Below are positions 41,024 through 49,378 of a stretch of DNA of 64,000 bases, one piece after another. The notes beneath the pieces are model-generated. The model ran no database searches. It saw only the letters and a program-made list of their open reading frames with translations, and was not told the origin of the DNA. Position 1 is the first letter of the stretch. Each line of letters begins with the position of its first letter. A program made the translations under genes and the position numbers. The stretch covers positions 310,001 to 374,000 of the forward strand of contig NZ_JASERL010000005.1 in assembly GCF_030766935.1 (NCBI RefSeq), written 5' to 3'. Origin of the DNA: Streptomyces sp. KL109B. Its GTDB lineage: Bacteria > Actinomycetota > Actinomycetes > Streptomycetales > Streptomycetaceae.

Positions 41024-41617
41024 GTGGAGCTCTTCTCGCGGGCCGACCGGGCCGACGACGCCTCGCTCGTCGCCGGTTTCGCCCTGGGCGACGAGCAGGC
41101 GGCCGTCGCCTTCGTACGCCGCTTCCAGGACGCGGTGTACGGCCTCGCCCTGTCGGTCACCCGTGACTCCGGGCTCGCCGAGGACGTGAGCCAGGAGGTG
41201 TTCGTCCGGGCCTGGCGGGCCGCGGGCAGCTACGACGCACGGCGCGCCTCGGCCCTCACCTGGCTGCTGACGATCGCGCGCAACGCCGCCATCGACGCGG
41301 TGCGCGCCCGCAAACCCGTGCCGGTGCTCGCCGAGACGCTGGAGCGGCTGCTCGACGTGACCCTGCAGTGCGAGAGCCCGGAACGCCTCGCCCTGGTCTC
41401 GTTCGAAAGCGACCGCGCCGTGCGGCGGCTGCGGGCGCTGCCGGTCGAGCAGGCCCGCGCGGTCGCGCTCGCGGTGCTCGGCGGGTGCACGGCGCAGGAG
41501 GTGGGCCGGCACGAGGGCATCCCGCTCGGCACCGCCAAGACCCGTATCAGGACCGGCCTGCGGAGGCTGCGTGAGGCGTCGAAGGAGGAGAGCCGCGATG
41601 GCACGCCACCCGGGTGA
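41024..41617 (+). CDS. ECF RNA polymerase sigma factor
   Basis: A 197-residue sigma-70 family ECF factor. Region 2 covers about residues 25-90 (AFVRRFQDAVYGLALSVTRD, LAEDVSQEVFVRAWRAAGSY, LTWLLTIARNAAIDAVRARK) and region 4 is at 125-185 (RALPVEQARAVALAVLGGCT, HEGIPLGTAKTRIRTGLRRL). It overlaps the anti-sigma gene by 20 bp. The partner lipoprotein and the CAATCC/CGTA promoter motif point toward the SigK-like ECF group, by inference. The GTG start at 41024 is supported by the promoter position. Confidence 0.93.
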   Translation: MELFSRADRADDASLVAGFALGDEQAAVAFVRRFQDAVYGLALSVTRDSGLAEDVSQEVFVRAWRAAGSYDARRASALTWLLTIARNAAIDAVRARKPVPVLAETLERLLDVTLQCESPERLALVSFESDRAVRRLRALPVEQARAVALAVLGGCTAQEVGRHEGIPLGTAKTRIRTGLRRLREASKEESRDGTPPG

Positions 41618-42278
41618 CGAGGCGACGGCACGCCACCCCGATGAGGACGAGCTGGTCGCCCTCGCGCTCGGCACGCTCCCCGGCGGGCAGGACGAGTTGC
41701 TGCGCCACCTTTCCGGTTGCCCCAACTGCCGCTCCATGTACGACGACTTGGCCGCGGCCGTCGACAGCGTGCTGCCCGCGGCGCCCGCGCTCGCCGCCCC
41801 CGCCGGGTTCGACGCGCGGGTCCTGGAACGCCTCGACGTGCACCGGCCGACGCGGCGCCGCGCGCCGCGGCCGGCCCTGTTCGTCGTGGCGGCCGTGCTC
41901 GCCGGCGTCTGTGCGGGAGGCGTCGGCGCCACGGTCCTCGGTCGGCCCGGCCAGGAGGATCCGCCCGCGGTCACCGCGAGCGAGCACGGGGCGGAGCTCG
42001 TCACCCGGTCCGGTACGACGGTGGGCACGGTGGAGCCCAGCCGCGTCGGTGACCGGCGCGTGGTGGTCATGCAGATCGCGGAGGGCGGCCCCGGCGGCTA
42101 CTACAGGTGCCGGCTCCTCCTGAAGGACGGCTCCGTCCGCGACGCGGGCCACTGGTGGCTGCCGTCGTCCGGCCGGGCCACCTGGATCGCCCAGGGGTCG
42201 GCGGGCTCGATCGCCCGCGTCGACCTGGTGGACGACGGCGGCCGGGTCTGGTCGTCCGCCGACCTCGATCATGCGTAA
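41598..42278 (+). CDS. Zinc-binding anti-sigma factor (ZAS type), membrane-anchored
   Basis: A 226-residue protein. The N-terminal ZAS motif LLRHLSGCPNCRSM gives the H-x3-C-x2-C zinc site (about residues 36-47) that grips the sigma factor. A single membrane helix (ALFVVAAVLAGVCAGGVGAT) lies near residues 95-115. The extracytoplasmic domain (GGYYRCRLLLKDGSVRDAGH, GSIARVDLVDDGGRVWSSAD) could sense an envelope signal. The ATG at 41598 has GGAGGAG upstream inside the sigma gene. Its stop lies 5 bp from that of the convergent membrane hydrolase. Confidence 0.9.
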   Translation: MARHPGDEATARHPDEDELVALALGTLPGGQDELLRHLSGCPNCRSMYDDLAAAVDSVLPAAPALAAPAGFDARVLERLDVHRPTRRRAPRPALFVVAAVLAGVCAGGVGATVLGRPGQEDPPAVTASEHGAELVTRSGTTVGTVEPSRVGDRRVVVMQIAEGGPGGYYRCRLLLKDGSVRDAGHWWLPSSGRATWIAQGSAGSIARVDLVDDGGRVWSSADLDHA

Positions 42279-42282
42279 CCGG

Positions 42283-43077
42283 TCAGATGAAGTTGAGCGC
42301 CGCCGCGCACCCCACGCCGCCCGCCACCATGAACGCCGGCATCAGCACCTTCAGCTCGACCCAGCTCCCGGCCCGGAACCGCATCGGCTTCGGCGGCCCG
42401 ATCGGGTACCAGCGCTTGCGGCCGATCGGGATGGGCCACAGGATCGGGCAGCCCGAGACGGTGAGCGCGTCCCCGATGTCGTGCACCAGGGCGCCGAGGA
42501 TGATCGGCAGGCCCAGCCACAGGTACTCCTGGCCGGGGTCGGTGAACAGCCAGTCGGAGCCGTTGCCGGGCTGGTCCAGGATGCCCGCGAGGATCCACGC
42601 GCTGGTCGCCGCGAGCAGCCACACCAGGAGGTCGCTGCTGTGTCCGCGCGCCGCGCGCCACAGCAGGCCCTCGATGGCGAGCACCATGTGCACGAAGAGG
42701 ATCCCGAGGACGGTCCAGCGGCCACCGGTGATGGCCGCGACCGAGGTGCCGGCGCCGATGAGGACCGCCCACACCCACGTGTGGGTGAGCGTGCGGTGGC
42801 CGCCGGAGCGCCGGGGGTCGCCCTGCTTGCGGGTCGACTTGTAGACGGCGTACGAGAGTTTGTCGACGATCTCGCAGAGCCCCCGGGAGATCGGTCCGAA
42901 GGCTCCCGAGATGGTCGCCGACTTGTGGTCGAGGTCGGGGGCGAGCGCGGCGCCCGCGCAGATCAGCGCCCCGACGAGGAGGACCGGCCACGGCATCGGA
43001 TAGCCGGCCGCCGTCGTCGCCGCTCCCACCCCCAGCCAGGCCGCCGCTCCTGACAGCGAGTGTGCCGGTCCCATCAT
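42283..43077 (-). CDS. Membrane-bound metal-dependent hydrolase (YdjM/COG1988 family)
   Basis: A 264-residue membrane protein. MMGPAHSLSGAAAWLGVGAA, ALAPDLDHKSATISG and RRSGGHRTLTHTWVWAV show the family's conserved His/Asp residues (H6 near the start, DLDH, HRTLTHT and a late HDIGDALT). These probably bind a metal at the membrane surface. Family members are annotated as metal-dependent hydrolases, one (YfhO/LexA-regulated YdjM) being linked to SOS. The ATG at 43077 begins the conserved region; the longer frame is Arg-rich. It is divergent from the helicase gene. Confidence 0.85.
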   Translation of the reverse strand: MMGPAHSLSGAAAWLGVGAATTAAGYPMPWPVLLVGALICAGAALAPDLDHKSATISGAFGPISRGLCEIVDKLSYAVYKSTRKQGDPRRSGGHRTLTHTWVWAVLIGAGTSVAAITGGRWTVLGILFVHMVLAIEGLLWRAARGHSSDLLVWLLAATSAWILAGILDQPGNGSDWLFTDPGQEYLWLGLPIILGALVHDIGDALTVSGCPILWPIPIGRKRWYPIGPPKPMRFRAGSWVELKVLMPAFMVAGGVGCAAALNFI

Positions 43078-43270
43078 GGCTGTTTTCCGCCCCTGTTTCT
43101 GCCCTGCCGGTCGCGCGCGATGTACCGACATGTTCCTTGTGCCTGCGCCGAGTTGCCCCCGAAGGGCCGCGCGCGCCCGGACTCCCCGTCGGCGACCCAG
43201 CGTAGCCGTCGTGATCTTCGTACGGGCATCCGATTGCCGGAACAAGCCAGAAGGCAGGCAAGATGGTGGC

Positions 43271-45784
43271 GTGACCCTTATCGATCAGCTCCCGCAGACC
43301 GCCGACCCGGACACCCTCTACGACGCCTTCGAGTCGTGGGCCGAGGAGCGTGGGCTCACCCTCTATCCCCACCAGGAGGAGGCGCTGATCGAGGCGGTTT
43401 CGGGCGCGAACGTGATCGTTTCGACGCCCACCGGGTCCGGCAAGAGCATGATCGCCGCGGGCGCGCACTTCGCCGCGCTCGCGCGGGACGAGGTCACCTT
43501 CTATACGGCGCCCATCAAGGCGCTCGTCTCCGAAAAGTTCTTCGAGCTGTGCAAGCTGTTCGGTACGGAGAACGTCGGCATGCTGACCGGCGACGCGTCC
43601 GTGAACGCGGACGCGCCCGTCATCTGCTGCACCGCCGAGGTCCTCGCGTCGATCGCGCTGCGGGACGGCGCGCAGGCCGACATCGGCCAGGTCGTGATGG
43701 ACGAGTTCCACTTCTACGCGGAGGGGGACCGCGGCTGGGCCTGGCAGATTCCGCTGCTGGAACTGCCGCAGGCGCAGTTCATCCTGATGTCGGCGACGCT
43801 CGGCGACGTCTCCATGTTCGAGAAGGACCTGACGCGCCGCACCGGCCGCACCACGTCGGTGGTCCGGTCCGCGACGCGGCCCGTCCCGCTCTCGTACGAG
43901 TACCGGCTGACGCCGCTGACGGAGACGCTGACGGAGCTGCTCGAAACGAAGCAGGCGCCCGTCTACATCGTGCACTTCACGCAGGCGCAGGCCGTCGAGC
44001 GGGCGCAGGCGCTGATGAGCATCAACATGTGCACGCGCGCGGAGAAGGACCAGATCGCCGACCTGATCGGCAATTTCCGGTTCACCACCAAGTTCGGCCG
44101 CAATCTGTCCCGTTACGTTCGGCACGGCATCGGTGTGCACCACGCCGGGATGCTGCCGAAGTACCGCCGCCTCGTGGAAAAGCTCGCCCAGGCGGGCCTG
44201 TTGAAGGTCATCTGCGGCACCGACACCCTCGGCGTCGGCGTCAACGTCCCGATCCGTACGGTGCTGTTCACCGCCCTCACGAAGTACGACGGCACGCGCG
44301 TGCGCACGCTGCGGGCCCGCGAGTTCCACCAGATCGCGGGCCGCGCGGGGCGTGCCGGTTTCGACACCGCGGGGCTCGTCGTGGCGCAGGCGCCCGAGCA
44401 CGTCATCGAGAACGAGAAGGCGCTCGCGAAGGCCGGCGACGACGCGAAGAAGCGCCGCAAGGTCGTCCGTAAGAAGGCTCCGGAGGGCTTCGTCGCGTGG
44501 ACGGAGAGCACCTTCGAGAAGCTGATCGCCTCCGACCCCGAGCCGCTCACCTCCCGCTTCCGGGTGACGCACACGATGCTGTTGTCGGTCATCGCCCGTC
44601 CGGGCAACGCCTTCGAGGCGATGCGGCACCTCCTGGAGGACAACCACGAGCCGCGCAAGGCGCAGCTGCGGCACATCCGGCGGGCCATCGCGATCTACCG
44701 CTCGCTGCTCGACGGCGGCATCGTCGAGAAGCTGGACGAGCCGGACGCCTCCGGCCGCATCGTGCGCCTCACCGTCGACCTGCAGCAGGACTTCGCGCTG
44801 AACCAGCCGCTGTCGACGTTCGCGCTCGCCGCGTTCGACCTGCTCGACCAGGAGTCCCCCTCGTACGCCCTCGACATGGTGTCGGTCGTGGAGTCCACGC
44901 TCGACGACCCGCGGCAGATCCTGCACGCCCAGCGGAACAAGGCGCGCGGCGAGGCGGTCGGCCAGATGAAGGCCGACGGGGTCGAGTACGACGAGCGCAT
45001 GGAGCGCCTTGAGAACATCGACTACCCGAAGCCGCTGGAGGAGCTGCTGTTCCACGCGTACGACACGTACCGGCAGAGCCACCCGTGGGTCGGCGACCAT
45101 CCGCTGTCGCCGAAGTCCGTGATCCGTGACATGTACGAACGGGCCATGTCCTTCACGGAGTTCGTGTCGCACTACGAGCTGGCCCGCACCGAGGGCATCG
45201 TCCTGCGCTACCTGGCGAGCGCGTACAAGACGCTCGACCACACGGTGCCCGACGACCTGAAGTCGGAGGATCTGGAGGACCTGATCGCCTGGCTGGGCGA
45301 GATGGTGCGCCAGGTCGACTCCAGCCTCCTCGACGAGTGGGAGCAGCTCGCCAACCCGGCGGAGATGACCGCGGAGGAGGCCCAGGAGAAGGCCGACCAG
45401 GTCAAGCCGGTCACGGCGAACGCGCGCGCGTTCCGGGTCCTCGTCCGCAACGCCATGTTCCGCCGCGTCGAACTCGCCGCGCTCGACAACGTCGAGGAGC
45501 TGGGCGAGATGGACGGCGAAGCGGGCTGGGACGCGGACGCCTGGGGCGACGCGATGGACAAGTACTGGGACGAGTACGAGGACCTGGGCACGGGACCGGA
45601 CGCGCGCGGGCCCAAGCTGCTCATGATCGAGGAGGATCCGGAGCACGGCCTGTGGAAGGTGCGCCAGACCTTCCAGGACCCGAACGGCGACCACGACTGG
45701 GGCATCGGCGCCGAGGTCGACCTCGCGGCCTCGGACGCCGAGGGCCGTGCCGTCATCCGGGTCACGGACGTCGGCCAGTTGTAG
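43271..45784 (+). CDS. Ski2-like superfamily II DEAD/DEAH-box RNA helicase with C-terminal DUF3516-type region
   Basis: An 837-residue helicase. Motif I STPTGSGKS (about residue 50), motif II MDEFHFY (DEFH, about 142), motif III LMSATLGD, motif IV-V region KVICGTDTLGVGVNVPIRTV, motif VI FHQIAGRAGRAGFD (about 353). After the two RecA folds comes a Lys-rich linker (AGDDAKKRRKVVRKKAPEGF) and a long C-terminal region of actinobacterial type, with acidic WDADAWGDAMDKYWDEYEDL. It probably unwinds structured RNA in decay or ribosome maturation. The GTG at 43271 precedes TLIDQLPQTA. Confidence 0.92.
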   Translation: MTLIDQLPQTADPDTLYDAFESWAEERGLTLYPHQEEALIEAVSGANVIVSTPTGSGKSMIAAGAHFAALARDEVTFYTAPIKALVSEKFFELCKLFGTENVGMLTGDASVNADAPVICCTAEVLASIALRDGAQADIGQVVMDEFHFYAEGDRGWAWQIPLLELPQAQFILMSATLGDVSMFEKDLTRRTGRTTSVVRSATRPVPLSYEYRLTPLTETLTELLETKQAPVYIVHFTQAQAVERAQALMSINMCTRAEKDQIADLIGNFRFTTKFGRNLSRYVRHGIGVHHAGMLPKYRRLVEKLAQAGLLKVICGTDTLGVGVNVPIRTVLFTALTKYDGTRVRTLRAREFHQIAGRAGRAGFDTAGLVVAQAPEHVIENEKALAKAGDDAKKRRKVVRKKAPEGFVAWTESTFEKLIASDPEPLTSRFRVTHTMLLSVIARPGNAFEAMRHLLEDNHEPRKAQLRHIRRAIAIYRSLLDGGIVEKLDEPDASGRIVRLTVDLQQDFALNQPLSTFALAAFDLLDQESPSYALDMVSVVESTLDDPRQILHAQRNKARGEAVGQMKADGVEYDERMERLENIDYPKPLEELLFHAYDTYRQSHPWVGDHPLSPKSVIRDMYERAMSFTEFVSHYELARTEGIVLRYLASAYKTLDHTVPDDLKSEDLEDLIAWLGEMVRQVDSSLLDEWEQLANPAEMTAEEAQEKADQVKPVTANARAFRVLVRNAMFRRVELAALDNVEELGEMDGEAGWDADAWGDAMDKYWDEYEDLGTGPDARGPKLLMIEEDPEHGLWKVRQTFQDPNGDHDWGIGAEVDLAASDAEGRAVIRVTDVGQL

Positions 45785-45808
45785 ATCCGAGGGTTGTAGA
45801 TCCGAGGG
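45779..45808. repeat. 15-bp tandem duplication at the helicase stop
   Basis: TTGTAGATCCGAGGG occurs twice head to tail (45779-45793, 45794-45808). The first copy contains the helicase stop codon; the duplication leaves a second TAG downstream. Confidence 0.9.
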
Positions 45809-45909
45809 CGGCCGGACGGTAGATTCCGGCCGCTCCCCCACCATCCGGGACCGGACGGCCCCGCCCCGCGCCGGAGCCGTCCGGCCGCCCATACGAGAGA
45901 GATCCCCCC

Positions 45910-46782
45910 ATGACGAATCCTGCGGAGAAGCTCGTCGACCTGCTCGACCTGGAGCAGATCGAGGTCAACATCTTCCGCGGACTCAGCCCGGACGAGTCCC
46001 TCCAGCGCGTCTTCGGCGGGCAGGTCGCGGGACAGGCGCTGGTGGCGGCCGGCCGCACCACCGAGGGCGACCGCCCCGTGCACTCGCTGCACGCGTACTT
46101 CATTCGCCCGGGGCGTCCCGGCGTGCCGATCGTGTACCAGGTGGAGCGGATGCGGGACGGCCGCTCGTTCACCACGCGCCGCGTCACGGCGGTGCAGCAG
46201 GGCCGCACGATCTTCAACCTCACCGCCTCCTTCCACAAGCCCGAAGAGGGCGCCTTCGAGCACCAGTTGCCGCCGGCCCGCATCGTCCCGGACCCGGAGT
46301 CGCTGCCGACGATCGCCGACGAGGTGCGGGGTCATCTGGGCGCGCTGCCCGACGCGTTGGAGCGGATGGCGCGCAGGCAGCCCTTCGACATCCGCTACGT
46401 CGACCGGCTGCGCTGGTCCCCGGAGGACATCGAGTCGGCCGAGCCGCGCAGCGCCGTGTGGATGCGGGCCGTGGGTCCGCTCGGCGACGATCCGCTCGTG
46501 CACACGTGCGCGCTGACCTACGCGAGCGACATGACGCTGCTCGACGCGGTGCGGCTGCCGATCGAACCGCTGTGGGGTCCGCGCGGCTTCGACATGGCCT
46601 CGCTCGACCACGCCATGTGGTTCCACCGCCCGTTCCGTGCCGACGAGTGGTTCCTGTACGACCAGGAGTCGCCGATCGCCACGGGTGGGCGAGGGTTGGC
46701 CCGTGGGCGCATCTACGACATCGAGGGGCGGCTGCTGGTCTCGGTGGTCCAGGAAGGGCTTTTCCGCAAGCTGGAGGGCTGA
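45910..46782 (+). CDS. tesB: Acyl-CoA thioesterase II (TesB)
   Basis: A 290-residue double-hotdog thioesterase that hydrolyses acyl-CoA to fatty acid and CoA. FGGQVAGQALVAAGRT, HSLHAYFIRPGRPGVPIVYQ, RDGRSFTTRRVTAVQQGRTI and, in the second repeat, LDHAMWFHRPFRADEWFLYD are characteristic, with the active-site Asp in the SLDHA block. The ATG at 45910 has GAGAGA upstream. It lies just left of the biosynthetic cluster; membership in the cluster is possible but this is a common housekeeping gene in Streptomyces. Confidence 0.93.
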   Translation: MTNPAEKLVDLLDLEQIEVNIFRGLSPDESLQRVFGGQVAGQALVAAGRTTEGDRPVHSLHAYFIRPGRPGVPIVYQVERMRDGRSFTTRRVTAVQQGRTIFNLTASFHKPEEGAFEHQLPPARIVPDPESLPTIADEVRGHLGALPDALERMARRQPFDIRYVDRLRWSPEDIESAEPRSAVWMRAVGPLGDDPLVHTCALTYASDMTLLDAVRLPIEPLWGPRGFDMASLDHAMWFHRPFRADEWFLYDQESPIATGGRGLARGRIYDIEGRLLVSVVQEGLFRKLEG

Positions 46783-46841
46783 AGGCGCGGCCCGGGGCGG
46801 GTCTTGGCGGCGGCACGGACGCGGAGCATTCCGGCCAACCT

Positions 46842-47276
46842 TTACCTCCGGCGCGCCCCGGGTCCGTGGGCGGCCGTCGAGGTGAGGATCCCGCTCAGCA
46901 GGCCGGCGAGGCTCACAAGGGACTCCGCGTCGCGCTGCTGCCTCAACAGGTCACCCCACTTTCGTAGTTCGGCATTCACTTGCCGGAACACCTCCTCGTC
47001 CAGGAGGTACGCCGATCGCGCGATGCCCAGGCCGCGGGTGACCTTCACCAGGGTCTCGATGGTCAGATTCGTCCCTTCCGCCGACTCGGCGGCGACCAGG
47101 GTGCGCTTCGAGACTCCTGTGCGTTCGGCAAGGTCGGAGAGGGTGAAAGGGCCCTCGGGGTGATATTTGCGGATATGGCGTAGCCGCCGGGCGAGTTCGG
47201 TCATCACCGGCCCGCCCTCGGGCCGGTCCGCGGGCGCGTCGGGCCCCCAGATCCATTCCATGTTGTTCTTGGCCAT
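46842..47276 (-). CDS. XRE-type helix-turn-helix regulator
   Basis: A 144-residue regulator with a Cro/C1-type HTH at about residues 26-85 (LARRLRHIRKYHPEGPFTLS, LAERTGVSKRTLVAAESAEG, NLTIETLVKVTRGLGIARSA) and a C-terminal helical region of unknown role. The ATG at 47276 has GGGAGG upstream. It is divergent from the SARP gene with an AT-rich 187-bp intergenic region, and a palindrome lies 14 bp upstream of its start. It probably marks the left edge of the biosynthetic cluster. Confidence 0.85.
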   Translation of the reverse strand: MAKNNMEWIWGPDAPADRPEGGPVMTELARRLRHIRKYHPEGPFTLSDLAERTGVSKRTLVAAESAEGTNLTIETLVKVTRGLGIARSAYLLDEEVFRQVNAELRKWGDLLRQQRDAESLVSLAGLLSGILTSTAAHGPGARRR

Positions 47277-47289
47277 TTCCAGACCTCCC

Positions 47290-47307
47290 GTTGCAATTTA
47301 TTGCGAC
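47290..47307. promoter_or_regulatory. Candidate operator (near-perfect 18-bp palindrome)
   Basis: GTTGCAAT-TT-ATTGCGAC matches its own complement at 7 of 8 paired positions. It lies just upstream of the XRE gene's ribosome site in the XRE-SARP intergenic region, consistent with autoregulation by the XRE protein. Confidence 0.5.
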
Positions 47308-47335
47308 ATCGAACCCGTTTTGTTGAACTGTTTAT

Positions 47336-47365
47336 TGACCGCCACATCGCGCCGCCCCTAGGCTC
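47336..47365 (+). promoter_or_regulatory. Predicted promoter of the SARP gene
   Basis: TTGACC (47336-47341), an 18-bp spacer and TAGGCT (47360-47365) point toward the SARP gene, leaving a leader of roughly 90 nt. Confidence 0.45.
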
Positions 47366-47463
47366 GGCAGAAGTTATGCGAATCGGGGGAGAGACGTGAA
47401 GGCACAAAAAGTCTGCTTGACCGCACGGCCGGGTGTGACCCATGAGGCGCCAAGGGAACGAAA

Positions 47464-48225
47464 ATGCTGGTGAACTTATTGGGCGCCATGGAGATAACAG
47501 AGGACGGAATCCCGGTGGTGCTGGCCGGCGAGAAACTTCGCGCCATCATCGCCACTCTTGCCCTCTCGCCGGGAAAATCCGTTTCCTCGAACGACCTCAT
47601 CGATGAACTGTGGGGGGAGCGTCCGCCGCGGAACGCCGCGAACTCGCTGCAGAGCCATATCGCCCGACTGCGCCGGCTGCTCGCCGAGGGTTCCGGAAAG
47701 CCGAATGTGCGGGAGATCGTGGAGACCAGTTCTTCCGGCTACGTTCTGCATATCGGCGCGGAGGACGTCGACGCGCTGCGGTTCGAGAGGTACGTCTCCT
47801 CGACGGAGCGGGGCGGTCACGCGCCGCGGCAGGTGGCCGACCGGCTCACCCTGGCGCTCACGCTGTGGCGCGGACCCGCGCTTCTCGACGCGGGTCACGG
47901 AATGATCTGCCGGACCGCCTACGCGGGCCTTGAGGAAACGCGGCTGATCGCCCATGAGCGGCTGATCGACGCGCGCCTCGCGCTGGGGGAATACCAGAGC
48001 ATCGTCCCGGAGATCGAACAGCTCTCTATGCGGCATCCGTTGCGGGAACGGTTCTGCGAGCAATTCATGACCGCGCTGTACCTCTCGGGCCGGCAGGCGG
48101 AGGCGCTCGACGCCTATCAGCGGACACGTCATCTGCTGGCCCACGATCTGGGTCTCGAACCGAGTGAACGGCTGCAGTCGAAGTTCCAGAGGATTCTGAG
48201 CCAGTCGCTCTCGGTGGGCCGGTGA
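47464..48225 (+). CDS. SARP family (BTAD-domain) pathway-specific activator
   Basis: A 253-residue small SARP with no C-terminal ATPase part. The N-terminal winged-helix DNA-binding domain covers residues 1-95 (VLAGEKLRAIIATLALSPGK, SVSSNDLIDELWGERPPRNA, LQSHIARLRRLLAEG, GYVLHIGAEDVDALRFERYV). The BTAD domain is at 100-245 (LALTLWRGPALLDA, ERLIDARLALGEYQSIVPEI, HPLRERFCEQFMTALYLSGR, DAYQRTRHLLAHDLGLEPSE). Such proteins activate antibiotic clusters by binding heptamers repeated every 11 bp, and such repeats are present at 49282-49310 ahead of the biosynthetic operon. The ATG at 47464 follows AAGGGAACGAAA. Confidence 0.95.
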   Translation: MLVNLLGAMEITEDGIPVVLAGEKLRAIIATLALSPGKSVSSNDLIDELWGERPPRNAANSLQSHIARLRRLLAEGSGKPNVREIVETSSSGYVLHIGAEDVDALRFERYVSSTERGGHAPRQVADRLTLALTLWRGPALLDAGHGMICRTAYAGLEETRLIAHERLIDARLALGEYQSIVPEIEQLSMRHPLRERFCEQFMTALYLSGRQAEALDAYQRTRHLLAHDLGLEPSERLQSKFQRILSQSLSVGR

Positions 48226-48250
48226 AGGGGCCACGTCCGCGCCGTCACGG

Positions 48251-49234
48251 TCATATCGAGTTCGTCACCCTGAGCAGCTGCCAGATGGCCCCGGGGCGCA
48301 CGCTTCCGGCGAAGCCGATGTATTCCGGAAGCGTCAGGTCGGGGGCCCATTTCTGCTTGTAGGCGAGCTGGCTGCGGGCCGGGTACACCGACTCGCCGTG
48401 CGCGGCGAGCAGCCGCATGAACTTCGCCGTGAGCGGACTGTGCCGGGGCGGCTCGTGCCCGGGGTCCAATCCCGTGAACGGGGTGAATCCGAAATGCAGC
48501 CAGTCGGCGCCCTCCGCCCGGAAGACGTCCATTGCGGTGGAGTTGAGCGCCTCCATGACGCCGGGCGGCGTTTCCGCGATCCGCCGGCTCAGGTCGTGCA
48601 GCCACCCCGGGCTCGAACCGTAGGAGGGCGAGTACGAGATGTAGGCGATCGGCTCGCCGTCCAGGAACCCGACGAAGAGCCTGCGGTATTCCTGTGCGGC
48701 GCCGCCGAGTTGGCCCACCAGGAATTCGATCTCCTTGACGTGCCTGCCCTTTGAACTCAGCCAGTTCTCGTCGATCCGGCCCAGTTGTTCCGCGTACTCG
48801 CCGAACTCCACCTCGCGCACGTCGAGGCCGCTGCGCCGCGCGCGCGCAATCTTGTTGCGCAGCTTGACGAATTTCGAGCCGCGCAATGAGAACTCGGGCA
48901 GCCGGACGGCGTACGAGGCGCCGACCTGATTCACCACAAACCCTTCGGCTTCGTACAGCTCCACGTCCGTGGTCTGGAGCTGTATCGCGGTGATGCGCCG
49001 CCGCTCCTTCGCCGCGAATCCCTTGAACTCGCGCAGCAGCTCGGCTCGTTGTTCCTTCGGGGCGAACACTCCCCCGAACTGGACGAGGTATCGCCCGGCC
49101 CTGCGGTAGACGACGACACCGTCCCCGCCCGGAGCGCAGAAGGCTTCATTGCCGCTGTTCAGGGCCAAAAAGGCGCTCGGGTTGTCCGCGTACTTCTCGA
49201 TGGCCGGCCTGACCCGTGCCTCGGACCGCTTCAT
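48251..49234 (-). CDS. MprF-type DUF2156 aminoacyl-tRNA-dependent transferase (VlmA-like seryltransferase candidate)
   Basis: A 327-residue soluble tandem-GNAT protein equal to the catalytic C-terminal part of lysyl-phosphatidylglycerol synthase MprF, without the membrane flippase. Diagnostic stretches are KLRNKIARARRSGLDVREVE, DENWLSSKGR, ETPPGVMEALNSTAMDVFRA and GADWLHFGFTPFTGL. In valanimycin biosynthesis VlmA, related to MprF as I recall, transfers serine from seryl-tRNA to an alkylhydroxylamine. Here the gene sits beside diiron, N-hydroxylase-like and flavin reductase genes, so the same role is proposed. Membrane-lipid aminoacylation is the alternative. It is divergent from the ALDH-like gene across the SARP-type repeats. 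Confidence 0.82.
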   Translation of the reverse strand: MKRSEARVRPAIEKYADNPSAFLALNSGNEAFCAPGGDGVVVYRRAGRYLVQFGGVFAPKEQRAELLREFKGFAAKERRRITAIQLQTTDVELYEAEGFVVNQVGASYAVRLPEFSLRGSKFVKLRNKIARARRSGLDVREVEFGEYAEQLGRIDENWLSSKGRHVKEIEFLVGQLGGAAQEYRRLFVGFLDGEPIAYISYSPSYGSSPGWLHDLSRRIAETPPGVMEALNSTAMDVFRAEGADWLHFGFTPFTGLDPGHEPPRHSPLTAKFMRLLAAHGESVYPARSQLAYKQKWAPDLTLPEYIGFAGSVRPGAIWQLLRVTNSI

Positions 49235-49281
49235 GGGGGCAACGTAGCGATTCGTTCGACAACGCTCCTGACAGGGCCGTT

Positions 49282-49339
49282 TCAGCGGCCTGTCAGCGCG
49301 TTTTCAGGATCCGCTGTCAGGGTCTGGGAGACCTAGGAA
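49282..49339 (+). promoter_or_regulatory. SARP-type operator: heptamers at 11-bp period ahead of a -10-like element
   Basis: TCAGCGG (49282-49288), TCAGCGC (49293-49299) and TCAGGAT (49304-49310) recur exactly every 11 bp, with a further TCAGGGT at 49317. A -10-like TAGGAA lies at 49334-49339. Direct heptamers one helical turn apart near the -35 region are the known SARP binding pattern. An imperfect inverted repeat (49268-49278 with 49287-49296) overlaps it. Confidence 0.65.
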
Positions 49340-49378
49340 AAAGCCACCGAGAACGCGCCGGGCGACAAAGGAGTGAGC

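Noticed and set aside
42269..45892. A 1200-codon leftward frame opposite the helicase gene
   Set aside because: Same shadow pattern (RVRRDRL-type composition). The forward helicase has all motifs in order.
45910..46782. TesB thioesterase as part of the azoxy-type cluster
   Set aside because: It lies left of the XRE/SARP regulators, and tesB commonly sits next to the Ski2-like helicase region in Streptomyces. Kept as a neighbour only.
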